Source: Drechmeria coniospora
Lineage: Eukaryota; Ascomycota; Sordariomycetes; Hypocreales; Ophiocordycipitaceae
DNA: 64,000 nucleotides
Direction: 5' to 3'
Assembly: GCF_001625195.1 (NCBI RefSeq)
Contig: NC_054389.1
Span: 10,288,520 to 10,352,519 of the forward strand
Position numbers and translations under genes: made by a program. The notes under the pieces were generated by a model. The model was not told where the DNA came from, searched no databases, and saw only the letters and a program-made list of their open reading frames with translations. Numbering within the stretch: position 1 is the stretch's first letter; each line of letters starts with the position of its first letter. This document shows positions 1-11,200 of the stretch, piece by piece.

Positions 1-1168
1 TGTTTGTCAAGTACCTGCTCAGCAATGGAGTTCGGGGACTGCGCAGCGACCTGATGCATATTTGGCGCACCCAGAGGCCCGGGGGCTCGCACACGAAGCT
101 GCCCGCGGATGACGGCGACGACGACGACACGACGGGAGAGCGCTTGCTGGTGGAGGAAGATGGAGGCCTCGAGTCGTCGGTGGATGGACGCGAGGAAAAA
201 CTCAGCTTCCGCGAGACGGCCGTTTTGAGTCTCGAGTTCTGCATGCTGTGGTTCATCGCCAACTACTTTGCCTCGGCCTGCCTCGAGTACACGAGCGTCG
301 CGAGCGTGACGATCCTGACGTCGACAAGCAGCGTCTGGACCCTCATCTTCTGCGCCCTTTTTCGCGTCGAGCCCTTTTCCCTGCGAAAGCTCGTCGGCGT
401 CATGGCGTCGCTCGTCGGCATCGTCCTCATCTCCACCGTCGACCTGTCCGGCGAGAGCGACGAGAACAGGGGCTCCTTTCCGCACAAGACGCCGGGCCAG
501 ATTGCCATCGGTGACTCCATGGCTTTCTTCAGCGCCGTCGTCTACGGTCTGTACGTGACGGTGATGAAGAGGAGGGTGGGGAACGAGGACAAGGTGGACA
601 TGCGCCTGTTCTTCGGCCTCGTTGGCGTCTTCAACCTCGTCTTCCTGTGGCCCCTTTTCATCATCCTACACTGGACAAAGATCGAGCCGGTAGGTCACCC
701 CACGAGGCGTGCCAGCTTCCTTGGTGCTGACGGGGCTGCCATTCTCCAGTTCGAAATGCCGCCAACAGGCAAGGTGTGGATGGTCATCATTGTACGTTTA
801 CCTTTGCTGCTGCCAGGGCTCCCTTTTCGGCCGAGCCTTGGCGTCACCGACCCGAGGAGGAACCGACCGACTGACCTGCCTTGTAGATTAATTCTTTGGC
901 TTCGTTCATCAGCGACATGTCATGGGCATTTGCCATGCTGTTGACAACCCCGCTGGTGGTGACGGTCGGATTGTCCCTGACGATACCCCTGTCGCTGGTG
1001 GGTGAGATGATCCAGTACGGGCAGTACTCGAGCTTTGTGTACTGGATCGGTGCCGCCGTGGTGTTTGTGTCCTTTGTTTTCATCAACAAGGAGAGCCACG
1101 AGGAAGGGGATGGCAAGGCGGGGGGTGGAGAGCAGGATGACTCCTCCGATTCGGCCATGCCGGCATAG
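1..1168 (+). CDS. DMT-superfamily (EamA / SLC35F-like) membrane transporter, 5'-truncated
   Basis: Coding exons 1-689 (the frame is already open at base 3), 750-791 and 887-1168. Introns are 690-749 (60 nt) and 792-886 (95 nt), both GT..AG and both in phase 0. The protein starts upstream of the window. It shows successive hydrophobic helices separated by short loops: one around LSLEFCMLWFIANYFAS, then pairs ending in LVGIVLIST, MAFFSAVVYGLYVTVMK and FWPLF-type segments, and a final pair MSWAFAMLLTTPLVV / YWIGAAVVFVSFVFI. It ends in an acidic, Ser-rich hydrophilic tail. This is the EamA-repeat layout of fungal relatives of SLC35F5 (yeast YML018C/Thi74 group), usually in vacuolar or other endomembranes; the substrate is unknown. 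An acidic hydrophilic loop (about GDDDDTTGERLL) lies before the helices. The family call is confident; substrate and location are inference. Confidence 0.8.
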
Positions 1169-1776
1169 GGGACACACGTCCGTATTTGGCGAGATGCATC
1201 ATCATTTGGCATGTTTGGAAGCACTTACTTGCGCGCACGCGGGGTCGTTTTGCGGGGGACGAACGCGTCGATGCCCGACCCAGACAGGATACAACTCGAG
1301 GACGCCCGCGCGAGGCATCAACAGCATGAACGAGGCTTCGTCGACAAGCCTCATCATAACGGCGATTCCGAAAGTTGCTACGTGATGGCTCGGACGAGAG
1401 GACAACATTTTTTTCTTCATACGCGTGTGCGTATGTGTCACGTTGGGACCGCCATGCTCTCCAAGCCGAAAACGACGCCATGCATGCATCGGCGCTGCCG
1501 TCACCATCACCATCTCATGGTCCGATTGCGGTCTTGCCGCTCGCTGACCGACGTCGGGCGTGCAATTTTGGACGTCGACCAACCCGAATGCCGAGGAACG
1601 GCTGTGAAATTTTTTCAGGCGAGGTGGCGCGTCGGAAACATTGGCTGCGATGCCGGGGTGCTGTGCAACGCCATGTGTGGAACGGCGCGACCGAAGACGG
1701 TCCAGTGACCAGCGTGTCGGGTGTCGGGAGGCAGCACACCCTGCCGTGGCGGTTTGAAGGCACGATTAACAGGTTG

Positions 1777-1795
1777 CCCCCCCCCCCCCCCCCCC
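1777..1795. repeat. C homopolymer, 19 nt
   Basis: An uninterrupted run of C lies between AGGTTG and GTGCG in intergenic DNA. It is one of several C/G runs of 19-22 nt in the window. Its length may be imprecise in an assembly. Confidence 0.9.
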
Positions 1796-2099
1796 GTGCG
1801 AGAGCTTGGCGGAAAGGAATCTCGTCATCTCCGTCCGGTTGCACGACGCGGGCGGATGCCTTTGAATCCCAAGAATCTGTCAACAGCCTGTGAGATTCGC
1901 CTGCCGATTTGTCAATGGCAACGCCACCTCGCACATGCATGGGCAAACCGGCGTTCGAAGACGACATCGCAGAGGTGCATCCGAATACGAGTTCGTAGAG
2001 CGTTGATGCGAATAGGCGCGTAGCACGGAGTGGTATGGCCTGTGAATACTTATGTTGGGCCAAAACATGGAGTACTTGCTTAGATTAGACACAGACAGC

Positions 2100-2290
2100 A
2101 CCTGTAGTTGTACTGTACGGAGTACACGGATAATAATGAATACAATGATGGCAACGGCAGACCGCCGCGTCGTAGGTGTAAAATGTTAGTCACACGCAGG
2201 TACTGTACTAACATGGTACGAAATACGTACGGAGTACTGTAGTGAGAGCTACAATATTACAACTACATGTACTCCGTACTGTACAAGTAA
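2100..2290. repeat. GTAC-rich block with TACGGAGTA motifs
   Basis: The block is dense in GTAC and AGTAC. It carries TACGGAGTA at 2116-2124 and 2228-2236 and its reverse complement TACTCCGTA at 2270-2278. The same motif recurs in nearly every intergenic region of the window and I did not see it inside recognised exons. Confidence 0.7.
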
Positions 2291-3189
2291 TTAGTAGGGA
2301 AACCCCACCCCGCCCGTCCTTTCCTCATCGGCAGACCTCGCTGGGATGGAAAGAGCGGCAACAAGGAAAGAACAAGCAAAGCTTCGCCCGATATCGTCTT
2401 GCCCCTGGGCCAGTGGAAGCTGAAGCTGCTTATTGTCCCCCCACTTTGCTGGCCCCCACTACTACTCCGAGTCTTCCTTTCCACTTCCCAGCTTTGCTGG
2501 GTTTTGCCACCATCCCGGTCACACACGATCCAGCCGTCAGAACGGGTCACCAACACCATTACAGGCGACGCAGCTTGGGTATCCTGACGGGCTGTGGATG
2601 CCTTCCGACGCCTCGCAGCTAGCCGCCGCGTAATCACAATCACCAGAGACGGCTCACTCGCCTGGTTGCGCGTGGTGGTAATCCAACCCCGTCTCCCGAT
2701 ATCGAACCCTCCTTGGTCCAATCCCTGGTCGTCGTGTCTGCCTGTGCCTCCTACCATCAGCTGCTCCCTGTGCGCAATGGACGGGCGGGGACAGGACTGG
2801 CAACGCGCGCGAGGAGTCCTTTCCGAGGAATCAGTTTCCATGCCAGTCAAGTCGAAGGCTTGACCGCTCGGTGCGAAGTCAGCTCGGCTGCAAGTACCAC
2901 CGTTGCATTGCGTCAGCCAACATGGCCGCCGGACGACGTGCCTCTGTCTAGCTGGAGTAGAGAGAGCAGGCGAATCCATCGTCCATGCCTGTAGTGCCCT
3001 TTCCAGTGCCCTTGAGCCGGCTTCCTGGGAATTTGTGGCACCTTTTGCATGGCCATAACACCTCCCTCTCCCCTTCCCAAGCGATAATAAGTTCGCCCAG
3101 GCAATGGGCGACGCTGCCTGCTCGTCTCACTCACACATCAAGTATACCAGTTTTACCCATCTCAGGTATCATATCCCGCCTCAGTCATC

Positions 3190-3380
3190 GTCTCCTACGT
3201 CGGATATCGTCTTTCCACGCTGGATATCGTCTTCCACGCCGGGTATCATCTTCCACCACGGATAGTGTCCTTTACCTCAATTTCGTCTCCTACCCCGGAC
3301 ATCGTCTCCTACCCCGAACATCGTCTCCTACCCCGGACATCGTCTCCTACTTCGGGCATCGTCTCTTACCTCGGACGTTT
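3190..3380. repeat. Degenerate 19-bp minisatellite upstream of the heme-oxygenase-like gene
   Basis: Units approximate ATCGTCTCCTACCCCGGAC. They are nearly perfect from about 3286 to 3355 and decay on both sides. The array ends roughly 250 nt before the ATG at 3631, so it lies in the promoter or 5' leader. Open frames through it are an artefact of the repeat. Confidence 0.75.
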
Positions 3381-3630
3381 ATTACTACCTGTGATATCGT
3401 CGTCACCTTGTTCAAGCAGTCTCATTACCTCGGATATCGCTTCCTGCCATTGACTCCTCGGGCTCTCTGGTATCCAATAGCCCAACCACCTACATCCCGC
3501 AACCTCCAATATTCTACATCACTTCTTCGTTCCTAGCCCCCTTCCCTGAACCATTGCCGGAGCCGCGGCGACACCTCCCGATTCACATCTCTCGAATCTC
3601 ACCTCCTCGCCAACGGACGACCCGTCGCCG

Positions 3631-4989
3631 ATGAGACCATTCCCTGCCATCCACGACATGGAGTCCGTCCACATAGATTCGTTTCGCGAAGACCAGCCGC
3701 TCATCGCCTCCATTGCCATAGCTACCCGGGCCGTGCATGCACGGGTTAACAGGCTAATCATCGCACGCCTGCCTCTGGCCCTACCTCCCCATGCGGGAGA
3801 CCCGGCTCTTTACCTCTCCGGCATTCTTCACATTGCACCCATCTACACGACCTTCGAGGCTCAATGGCAAAGTATCAACACAACGGCACCCCAAGCCGCC
3901 TTTTTTGAGGCTCGCCCCGACGGCTTCCATTCGCAGGTACCGGACGAGCCCAAGTCGTCGGAGATGAACAAGTTGTATCGATCCTCGTCAAATTGTGAAC
4001 GTGTGCAAAACTTGCTCAAGAAAATGTACCTGCCGGGTTTGATGCGTTCTGAACGACTCCGAACCGACATTCGAGCCATGACGGGCTGGTCCGACCGTGC
4101 CATCGACGAGCAGCTACAGGCCATCAGCCGGACGGGCCATCTTGCCGAGTTTGTCGGTCACATCGCGCGCGCCGTGACGAACCGACCGCACGTGCTTCTG
4201 GCCTATTCATATATCATGTACATGGCGCTTTTTGCCGGCGGTCGCTTCATAGCCGCCTCTCTCGAGGCCGCTGGTCAGGATTTCTGGAACGAGCAGCCGT
4301 CTCCCGAAAATTCAATCTGGCACTCGTTGAGCAACGGGGAAACGGCTGACGAGGCGTACCGCCCATCCCCGCCGGTCCGATTCTTCCACTTTGACACACT
4401 GACGGACGGGGAAGACCTGAAGCAGGAGTATAAGCAGCGCCTGGCCGACTCAGAGGTGATGCTGACGACCCGCGAGAAACGCGACATTGTCCAGGAGGCT
4501 GTTTGCATTTTCGAAAACATTATCCTGCTGACAGCACAGCTGGACCTGGCGTGCTCCCTGATGGGGCAGGAGACCATGGAGCGGAGCGATTCTGTGCATT
4601 CTTTCTCGAGTATCCTCGGGAGTAACCTATTCAACCGCTTCCGCGACAGCATTGTCGTCACCAAGGAGCGTCGAGAGCGCGCATTCGCCAAGACCAGATC
4701 GGCAAGGCAGTCTAGCGCAAGCTCAGCCTCGGCTCACCTAACTTCCTTGTCTGAACCAGAAATACAGATGTGTCCAGCGTTGAAAAAGTCTGTACGATTC
4801 GAAGCGGCGCCGACCTGTCCCGTGCGCAGCCGCGAGGGTTCAATCCACTCCGGCACCTCGCCGCCCGAGAGCCTCAACATGGCTTCGATACGGTTGCAGG
4901 CTGTCAGTGTCGTCAATTGGATGCTTGTTGCCGTAGTGGGCATCATGTTCCTCGGAGCGATGCTGACTGGCCATCGTGGTACCATATAG
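3631..4989 (+). CDS. Heme-oxygenase-like, tail-anchored membrane protein (Hmx1-type fold)
   Basis: An intronless 452-residue protein. The N-terminal helix ATRAVHARVNRLI (His36) matches the heme-ligand helix of heme oxygenases. The segment AYSYIMYMALFAGGRF (about 191-206) occupies the place of the distal helix, which in classical enzymes reads GDLSGGQ. The FENIILLTAQLD region fits the later helix. A basic/Ser-rich linker follows, then one C-terminal membrane helix (about 428-446) and a short luminal tail, giving a tail-anchored ER topology as in yeast Hmx1. Classical heme oxygenase turns heme into biliverdin, CO and iron. Only the second half of the distal GG motif is kept here, so catalytic activity is uncertain. 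The first ATG (3631) is used; a second in-frame ATG lies at 3658. Confidence 0.75.
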   Translation: MRPFPAIHDMESVHIDSFREDQPLIASIAIATRAVHARVNRLIIARLPLALPPHAGDPALYLSGILHIAPIYTTFEAQWQSINTTAPQAAFFEARPDGFHSQVPDEPKSSEMNKLYRSSSNCERVQNLLKKMYLPGLMRSERLRTDIRAMTGWSDRAIDEQLQAISRTGHLAEFVGHIARAVTNRPHVLLAYSYIMYMALFAGGRFIAASLEAAGQDFWNEQPSPENSIWHSLSNGETADEAYRPSPPVRFFHFDTLTDGEDLKQEYKQRLADSEVMLTTREKRDIVQEAVCIFENIILLTAQLDLACSLMGQETMERSDSVHSFSSILGSNLFNRFRDSIVVTKERRERAFAKTRSARQSSASSASAHLTSLSEPEIQMCPALKKSVRFEAAPTCPVRSREGSIHSGTSPPESLNMASIRLQAVSVVNWMLVAVVGIMFLGAMLTGHRGTI

Positions 4990-5453
4990 AGCCGAGGGCG
5001 AGGTAGGATGTATGGTGGTGCCGTTGCAATAGGAAGGCAGTGGAGGAACAAGGGCCGCGCGTGCAAAGACAAGGCACGGCATTTGCATTGATTTGGACAT
5101 TCGGGATAGTCGATTGGGACTGTGCATGTGTAGGACCGCAAAGCCGTCGTCGACGGGTACATGACCTGGCACGCTTGTTTCTTACACACTCCTAGATAGG
5201 AAGGCTGACGAGGCAGAGAATCACAGTGGAGCATAGCGTGATGTGTCTCAAGGTTAAAACGAAAACCAGCACATTTTACTGCAATACTGCATGATTCATG
5301 TCTAAGTAGACTGGATTAGTATCCTGTCGCTATCCCCAATCAAACGCTTCGCCACCCAATGCTCATCAACGCCGAGTTATTACGGCCAGTCCACCGGCGG
5401 ACGGGTAAGATGATGTTTCAATAAACAATTACACAAGAAAGGAACCAAAACCG
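4990..5453. other. Convergent intergenic region
   Basis: A 464-bp gap between two convergent genes, expected to hold both 3' untranslated regions. An AATAAA-like element (CAATAAAC) near 5420 on the + strand is the only signal noted. No gene is supported. Confidence 0.5.
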
Positions 5454-7742
5454 TCAGCATTCGTCACGATCCCAGTCGGCGTCGACATCGGCCCATCCGG
5501 CAAGATGCCTCTCGCCTCCAAACTCGCCGACCTGGCGGAGGTGGCGGGCCTGGGCCGTGCTATTCTGCCAGTTGCGGACGAGATGGTCGTCAGAGGCGGT
5601 GACGAGGGCGCCGTCGACGGTCCAGCTGACCGTCGTGACCTCGCGGCTATGGCCTCGAACAAGGGGCGTGCCTATGCGGAAGATGGGGAAGGCAGCCGTC
5701 TGGTTGATGGCGGGCCAAGGAACGACAGGGGCCGGCGAGAGGTGCTCGCGCAGGGATGAGGCGGCACGAAGATGGCGATCGTCGGTGGGGAAGAGGACGG
5801 CGCAGTTTCTGGAGGAGCCGACGGCGAGGAGATTGGAGCCGTGGCCGGGACGCATGGCAGACTTGACGAAAAAGGAGCCGACGGTGAGCCTCTCGTGCCT
5901 CAGGCCGTAGAGCGGACCAAGTCCGACGACGCCAGCGGGCCGGCGCCTGTATGCATTGTCGCAAAGCTCGGGGGCGTGGCCGAGGATGAGGTGGTTCGTC
6001 GAGTAGGCGTACACGGTGCTGTCCTTGCAGACGGCAAAGAGGCGCGAGGCGTCGTTGTTGAGAGTCATGGAGGTGATGCCATACGCGCGCCAGGTGTGGG
6101 TCGAAGGCTCCGGTGTCTCGGCCAAGGGCGTCTCTTCGTTCTGTCGACGAGGCTTAATATACCTGGTATCCCAGAGCTTGACGCAAGCGTTGGCCTCGGA
6201 CGCCGTGAGGAGAAGGTGCTCCCGACCGGCGGGAAACCACTTGATGGCGGTGACGGAGGCCGAACTGACGATGTCCGAATATTTGCGAACATGGGCCTTG
6301 AGGATGGTATTCACCGTCGTCACATTCGTCGGCTCCAAGGTAGCATCCAGGCCGTCCGATGGGTTGGGGCCAGTGATCCCAGTGACCGGTGTCGAGGAGC
6401 ATCGCAGGTCCCAGATCTGCACCCGGCTTGCCCTGTCCGAGGTGGCGAGGACTGCACCCCTAGCGTCGGCAGGTTGAAAGGCGACTTGGCGCAGAGAGTC
6501 CCAGTGACCACCACCAAGTTCATGGGCGATGGTCTCGGTCGCCGTGTCGACGATTTTACCTGATCGGTCGCCGCAAGCAGTTGCTAGCCGAGTGTCATCC
6601 ATGGAAAAGTCCATATCCATTATGGCATTATCATGGACCTTGATGACGGAAGATAGCTTGGCATCGCCCTCGGCGACCCTGTAGGGTTTAAAGAGACGGA
6701 CGAACCCTTGCTCGTCGCCGATGGCTGTGCGCGGAGTTCTGTTGGCGCTCGCGAGGCTGAATGGTATGCACGTGCCCGGTTGGTCGAAGGGCAGGCAATG
6801 GTAAATGTCGGAACTTTCGCTGCAGAAGGAGGCTGACTCGGCTCGTACATCACAGGCCGGTGTGGCGAGCCAGTGCCCGCCAGGACGGGCAGAGAAGCCG
6901 TGTTCACGATCGAGCAGCCGGGCCTCGAAGCCTCGGTTTCGAAGTTTCCGGATGGGTTGGGGTCGGTAATCGTCGACCATCTACGGCACCGCACCGTCAG
7001 AGAACAGGCGAGTGCGGAGGTGAGATGCCATCAAGAGGCACCGAGGAGGACGTACCGTATCCGGCCCGACATCCGAGTTGACGACAGGGCCATGGTACGG
7101 ATTCGACTTTCTGACCTGAGCTTGGGCTCCTTTCCTGCTGGCCTTGAAGAATTCGCTCTGGTCGTTCGCGTGAGACGTTGCTTCTGCATTCGGCAAGCGC
7201 GGGTGGCTCACCAAGGTTGCGCTCCGTCTCTCGCTCGGAGATTGGCGGGCCTCTGCGGGAGGATCGGTCGTCTCTTCCCTCTCTCCCGTCAGCAAGAGCG
7301 GTTCCTGCAACGGTTCGGCCTGGCGAAGACCCCTTCGCCGCTTTGCCGACGACTCGTGCCGCCTCGGCCACCTTCTCTTGTTCGAATCCTCCTCCATGGC
7401 TGCCAGTCGTTCCGTCGGAGACGAAGGGCAGGCAGAGTCGGAGGAGGCGGAATCGGCGTCGGCGTCGGCGTTGAGGTCGGAGGCGAGCAGGTGCGAGGCG
7501 GGAGACTGCGGAGTCGGGAGCTGGCGGTTGATGGCGGCGGCCCCCAAGGCTCCTAGCGTTGCTCGGGGCGGGAGGGATCGAGGAGTGAAGAACCTGCGAA
7601 ACCTCCGGGGCGTAACGGAGGGAACTCGCCTCTCCTTGCCGTCCGTCCGGGAAGGCGAGGGGAAAGGCCGAGCGGGAGAGGAAGAGGAGGCCAGCGGCGG
7701 GCTCGAAGGCACCGCGGCCGCAGGATATTCATGGCGGTGCAT
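5454..7742 (-). CDS. cdt2: Cdt2/DTL-type WD40 substrate receptor of the CRL4 ubiquitin ligase
   Basis: Minus-strand exons 7742-7056 and 6980-5454, joined across a 75-nt phase-0 intron (7055-6981, donor GTACGT, acceptor CCGTAG). Product 737 residues. The basic, Ser/Pro-rich N-terminus contains RRFRRFFTPRSLPP, a block typical of fungal Cdt2 proteins. It is followed by a WD40 propeller with two WDxR (DWD) boxes, IWDLR and LWDTR, the DDB1-contact signature of CRL4 receptors. Later repeats include HSREVTTVSWTVDGALVTAS and end in an acidic tail. By homology it binds PCNA-loaded substrates such as Cdt1 and Spd1 in the nucleus to license their degradation in S phase. The family is clear; the exact N-terminus is less certain because it is low complexity. 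Confidence 0.82.
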
Positions 7743-9614
7743 GACTGTTATCGGATCGACCCGTGGATGCAGGACGAGTCGAGGTAGGAGTGACCAGGAC
7801 CGAGAGCGTAGAGAGCCTATCTCGCGTCGTGGGGCCTAGGTGCTGGTCATGTTGAGGAGGAAGATGCGAGGCGAGGACACGGCGAATGACACGCTGAGCG
7901 GACGATGAGAAATAAAAGAGCAAGCGAGGGAGGGGGGGGGGAGGTGCACAGCGACAGCCAGCTTGGACACGTCGACGGTCGGAAGTTGAAGATGATGGCA
8001 AGGCTGGGAGTGGAGTGAGGAGAATTGCATTGCATGTACGGAGTGTCGGTACAGTACTTTGCACATGGTGGTCCCTCCGACGCGGTCGTGTCGTCGACGC
8101 GGAGCGTGTAAATAGCTTCTAAATTACGGAGTATATTACCTACGCATTTGCAGGGGTCTTAGTTGGGCAGGTTCAGGTACAAGCACGCCAATACACGTGC
8201 CTCGTCTTGGAGCGCGTGTGGTATTAATTACTGAGTACGGAGTACTCCGTACTGTAATAAGTACTTAGGCAGCGCGGCGAGCGCCGTGGAGTCGCCATGG
8301 TTCATGCTAGTGCCGGTCCCTCAGCACCACTTGTAGCTAGCTGTTTGCGGCCGGCGCACGCGCCACAGTGCCACCCGACCCCTGAAGCCTCATTGTCCAG
8401 TGGCGATGGCGCTGAAGGAGGGAGACTCAACAGCGGGCCGCGCGCTGCGATTCGCATCGTTGCATTCCTGCCCCCCCATTCCCGCCGTATTTGCATCGTA
8501 ACCAGAGAGAAGGCATGCATGGTTGGACGACGGCGCACCTTGAGAATCATCCGCGACCTGTAATTGTACATGCACTCCTATTCCGTGGGTTGTTTTCTCT
8601 CTCTATTTATTGCTTGTACGGAGCACTCTGATTCATCCATGAATGATACACTGTACTTACTGTACTGTAGAATAGGTACAGTGAGTGTGTGTAAGTAGGC
8701 ACCTAGGTACTTAAATATGAGGAAGTGCTCCGTATTGCGTACCTACATCTACATGTAAGTACTGTACGTATCCCCCCACCCCGCACCTGGACCTGCTAGG
8801 CTGGCTACTGTACATGTACTTATAGTATAACTCGTGTGCTCATGAGCTGGTATCTGCACTACCCAGTATCACTACAATGTATTAACAGCAAGTAATACAC
8901 TACGGCGTGCCTACACTACCTAATTTCTACGTACTTATGCTGGTAGCTAAAGGCATTCTCTAGCCCTGATGTCGAGCTTGTGACGAATTGCATCCCCAAC
9001 GCATGGCTTGTTTGTTGCATTTTCAATGTGTATTCCGCGCCTCCGTCCGCTTCGACCTTCAAAGCATTCAAGAACAGTATGCCATACGTCCCTCGCTTAT
9101 GGTACTGGCACCGTCGCAGAGACTCGCCCCGGCCCGCTGGTGATTGTTCGACCCACCTTGGCTCCCCTGAGCGTTTGTGGCTCCGAGAACGGCGAGGAAG
9201 AGAGATGACGTGCCAACATGTCACGCTGAATCATGTCCTGCTTCTGCCGAAACGAAACAAATCGCTTCCCTTGCCTCCAATCCACCGCACCTCCAGCTTC
9301 CATGCGGCACCGATTTTCGCTTTTCTCGACGTAGTTGAAATGAATTGACTTCACTATTCCATACTCCCTGGCCGTGTCCCTTCCCAAGCCTCAGCTTCAG
9401 CTGGTGGTTATGTCAGCCGCCGCGGGCGCCACGGCAGCGTCCCAGGTACCAAACGGAGCGATGGTGTGATTTCGGCCAACGATTCGCAACCAAGGGTTCA
9501 TGCCTTGCGGCACACGACGGTGATCCGCAGTCGAGACACCTGCACGCACCATCTGCCACCTTTCGACAACACCTTTCGACGTCTACAGCCGATCGCTCTC
9601 CCTCGGTGCCCGCC
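7743..9614. other. Divergent intergenic region, 1.9 kb
   Basis: The shared upstream region of the Cdt2 gene (-) and the Dug3 gene (+). It includes a G-rich run near 7930-7941, GTAC-rich DNA around 8120-8290 and 8620-8950, and a compact palindrome at 8236-8251. No protein-coding or RNA gene was recognised. Confidence 0.5.
8236..8251. repeat. Overlapping TACGGAGTA / TACTCCGTA inverted pair
   Basis: TACGGAGTA (8236-8244) and its reverse complement (8243-8251) share two bases and form a 16-nt palindrome in the Cdt2-Dug3 divergent promoter region. Similar paired copies occur near 17344 and 56889. The function is unknown. Confidence 0.7.
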
Positions 9615-10991
9615 ATGTGTCGCTTCCTCGTATGACCTCGCTACCTACCCCTCCCGTCCGCCTCGTCTTGCCGAGCTGACGGCGTGCGTAGGTATACAAA
9701 GGCAGCGACGAGATTCTCCTTTCGAAGCTGATTCTCGACCCGACGCACTCGATTCTCAAGCAGTCCTTCGACTCCCGCCTACGACTTGTACGGTCACCCC
9801 TGCCGCCGGAAGCCCCGGACGCTGACCATGGCTCGCTCGGTAGGACACCCGACGAGGCCAGAACAACGCCGACGGCTTCGGCATCGGCTTCTACACGGAC
9901 CCCAAGCTCGGCGCCGGCCCCTGCCTCTTCACCTCGACGATCCCGGCCTGGAACTGCACGAACCTCCAGCGCATCGCGTCCAAGACGGCCTCCCGCCTGA
10001 TCTTCGGCCACGTTCGCGCCACCACCGAAGGCTCCCTGAGCGAGGACAACTGCCACCCCTTCACCCATGGCAGCCTCATGTGGATGCACAACGGCGGGCT
10101 CGGTGGCTGGAAGCACATCAAGAGGAGCTTGGCCGCCCGCCTCGCCGACAAGTGGTACCTGGGCGTCAAGGGCGGCACCGACAGCGAATGGGCCTTTGCC
10201 CTCTTCCTCGACATCCTCGAGCGCCTCGGCCATGACCCCAGCGCCTGTCCCGCCCACGGTTTCGGACCGACGGTCCTGCGCATGGCCATGGCCAAGACGA
10301 TTGCCGAGATCAACGAGCTGACGGACTCGATACCGCAAGACGTGCTGCAGAACGAAGACGTCGACACGAGGAGCCTGCTCAACTTTGCCGTCACCGACGG
10401 ACAGAGCGTCATCTGCACCCGTTACATCAGCAGCGCCAAGGACGAGGCCGCGAGCCTCTACTACTCGTCGGGGACCCAGTGGGTGACGAGAACGGCGGAG
10501 CCGACCGACCGACAGTACCAGATGGAGCGCAGGGACAGGGGCGCCGACATCGTCCTCGTCGCCAGCGAGCCGCTGACCTTTGAACGAGGTAACCGCCGCC
10601 GCCCGCCGCCTGCCACGGCAAGCTCACGAGCCGCACGAAGAGCCACCAAGCTAACCGGAGGGGACCGGTCGCAGAGAACTGGGTCAATGTACCGACCAAC
10701 TCCATGCTGACCATACACCGGCAAACCGTCATGGTTCACCCGATCCTGGACAAGTATTACGAGCGGGACCCGTACCATGTTCGATCCAGCGCCTTTGTTC
10801 AAGCAAAGGGTCTCGTTTCGAACGAAAAGATTCCCGGCGACCCGTTGTCCCCCGCCAACGAGCATCCGCCGTCCAGCCTCGATGGGTACCGCAAGTTGGC
10901 CGCCCAGTCCGTCTGCTCCCGCAGCCTCAGTCCAGACGTACATCGTCGACCAACGACGCCCGTGTCTTTGCGAGATTCGACGGCCCGCTAA
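9615..10991 (+). CDS. dug3: Dug3-like class II glutamine amidotransferase (glutathione degradation)
   Basis: Four exons: 9615-9629, 9692-9787, 9844-10588 and 10675-10991 (introns 62, 56 and 86 nt, all GT..AG). Product 390 residues. The 15-nt first exon encodes MCRFL, which places the catalytic N-terminal nucleophile Cys at position 2, exposed after Met removal. Other class II (Ntn) amidotransferase landmarks are RRGQNNADGFGIGFY, the FGHVRATTEG segment and the WMHNGGLGG loop, with SLLNFAVTDG further on. In yeast Dug3 works with Dug2 to open the gamma-glutamyl bond of glutathione in the cytosol; Dug1 then cleaves Cys-Gly. Length is close to yeast Dug3 (357). A 12-bp minisatellite starts about 75 nt after the stop codon. 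Confidence 0.9.
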
Positions 10992-11064
10992 CCATGTGCC
11001 TCGTGGTTCGCCTCGTAGGTGCCTAGCGGATGCCTCGCGGGTGTTTGCTCTGGCTACCTTGCTC

Positions 11065-11200
11065 TCTGCGTTTCTTCCTGCGTTTCTGCCTGCGTTTCTG
11101 CCTGCAATTCTGCCTACAATTCTGCCTGCAATTCTGCCTGCAATTCTGCCTGCGTTTCTGCCTGCGTTTCTGCATGCGTTTCTGCATGCGCTTCTACCGA
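11065..11200. repeat. 12-bp minisatellite downstream of dug3
   Basis: About ten units alternating CTGCCTGCGTTT and CTGCCTGCAATT, with CTGCATGCGTTT variants at the 3' end. As 12 is a multiple of three, every frame stays open and gives fake Arg-Asn-Ala-Gly or Cys-Leu-Arg-Phe repeats. It probably lies in or just past the dug3 3' untranslated region. Confidence 0.85.

Larger units (their letters stand above)
1169..3630. other. Intergenic region, 2.46 kb, no recognisable gene
   Basis: Short open frames occur on both strands but none resembles a known protein or continues across plausible splice sites. The stretch holds a C homopolymer at 1777-1795, a GTAC-rich block around 2100-2290 with TACGGAGTA at 2116-2124 and 2228-2236, and a degenerate 19-bp tandem repeat near 3190-3380. 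The last part is pyrimidine-rich and is probably the promoter and 5' leader of the heme-oxygenase-like gene. Confidence 0.5.

Noticed and set aside
2985..3536. 183-codon open frame before the heme-oxygenase-like gene
   Set aside because: It is mostly a translation of the 19-bp minisatellite and ends before the real start codon; no family resemblance.
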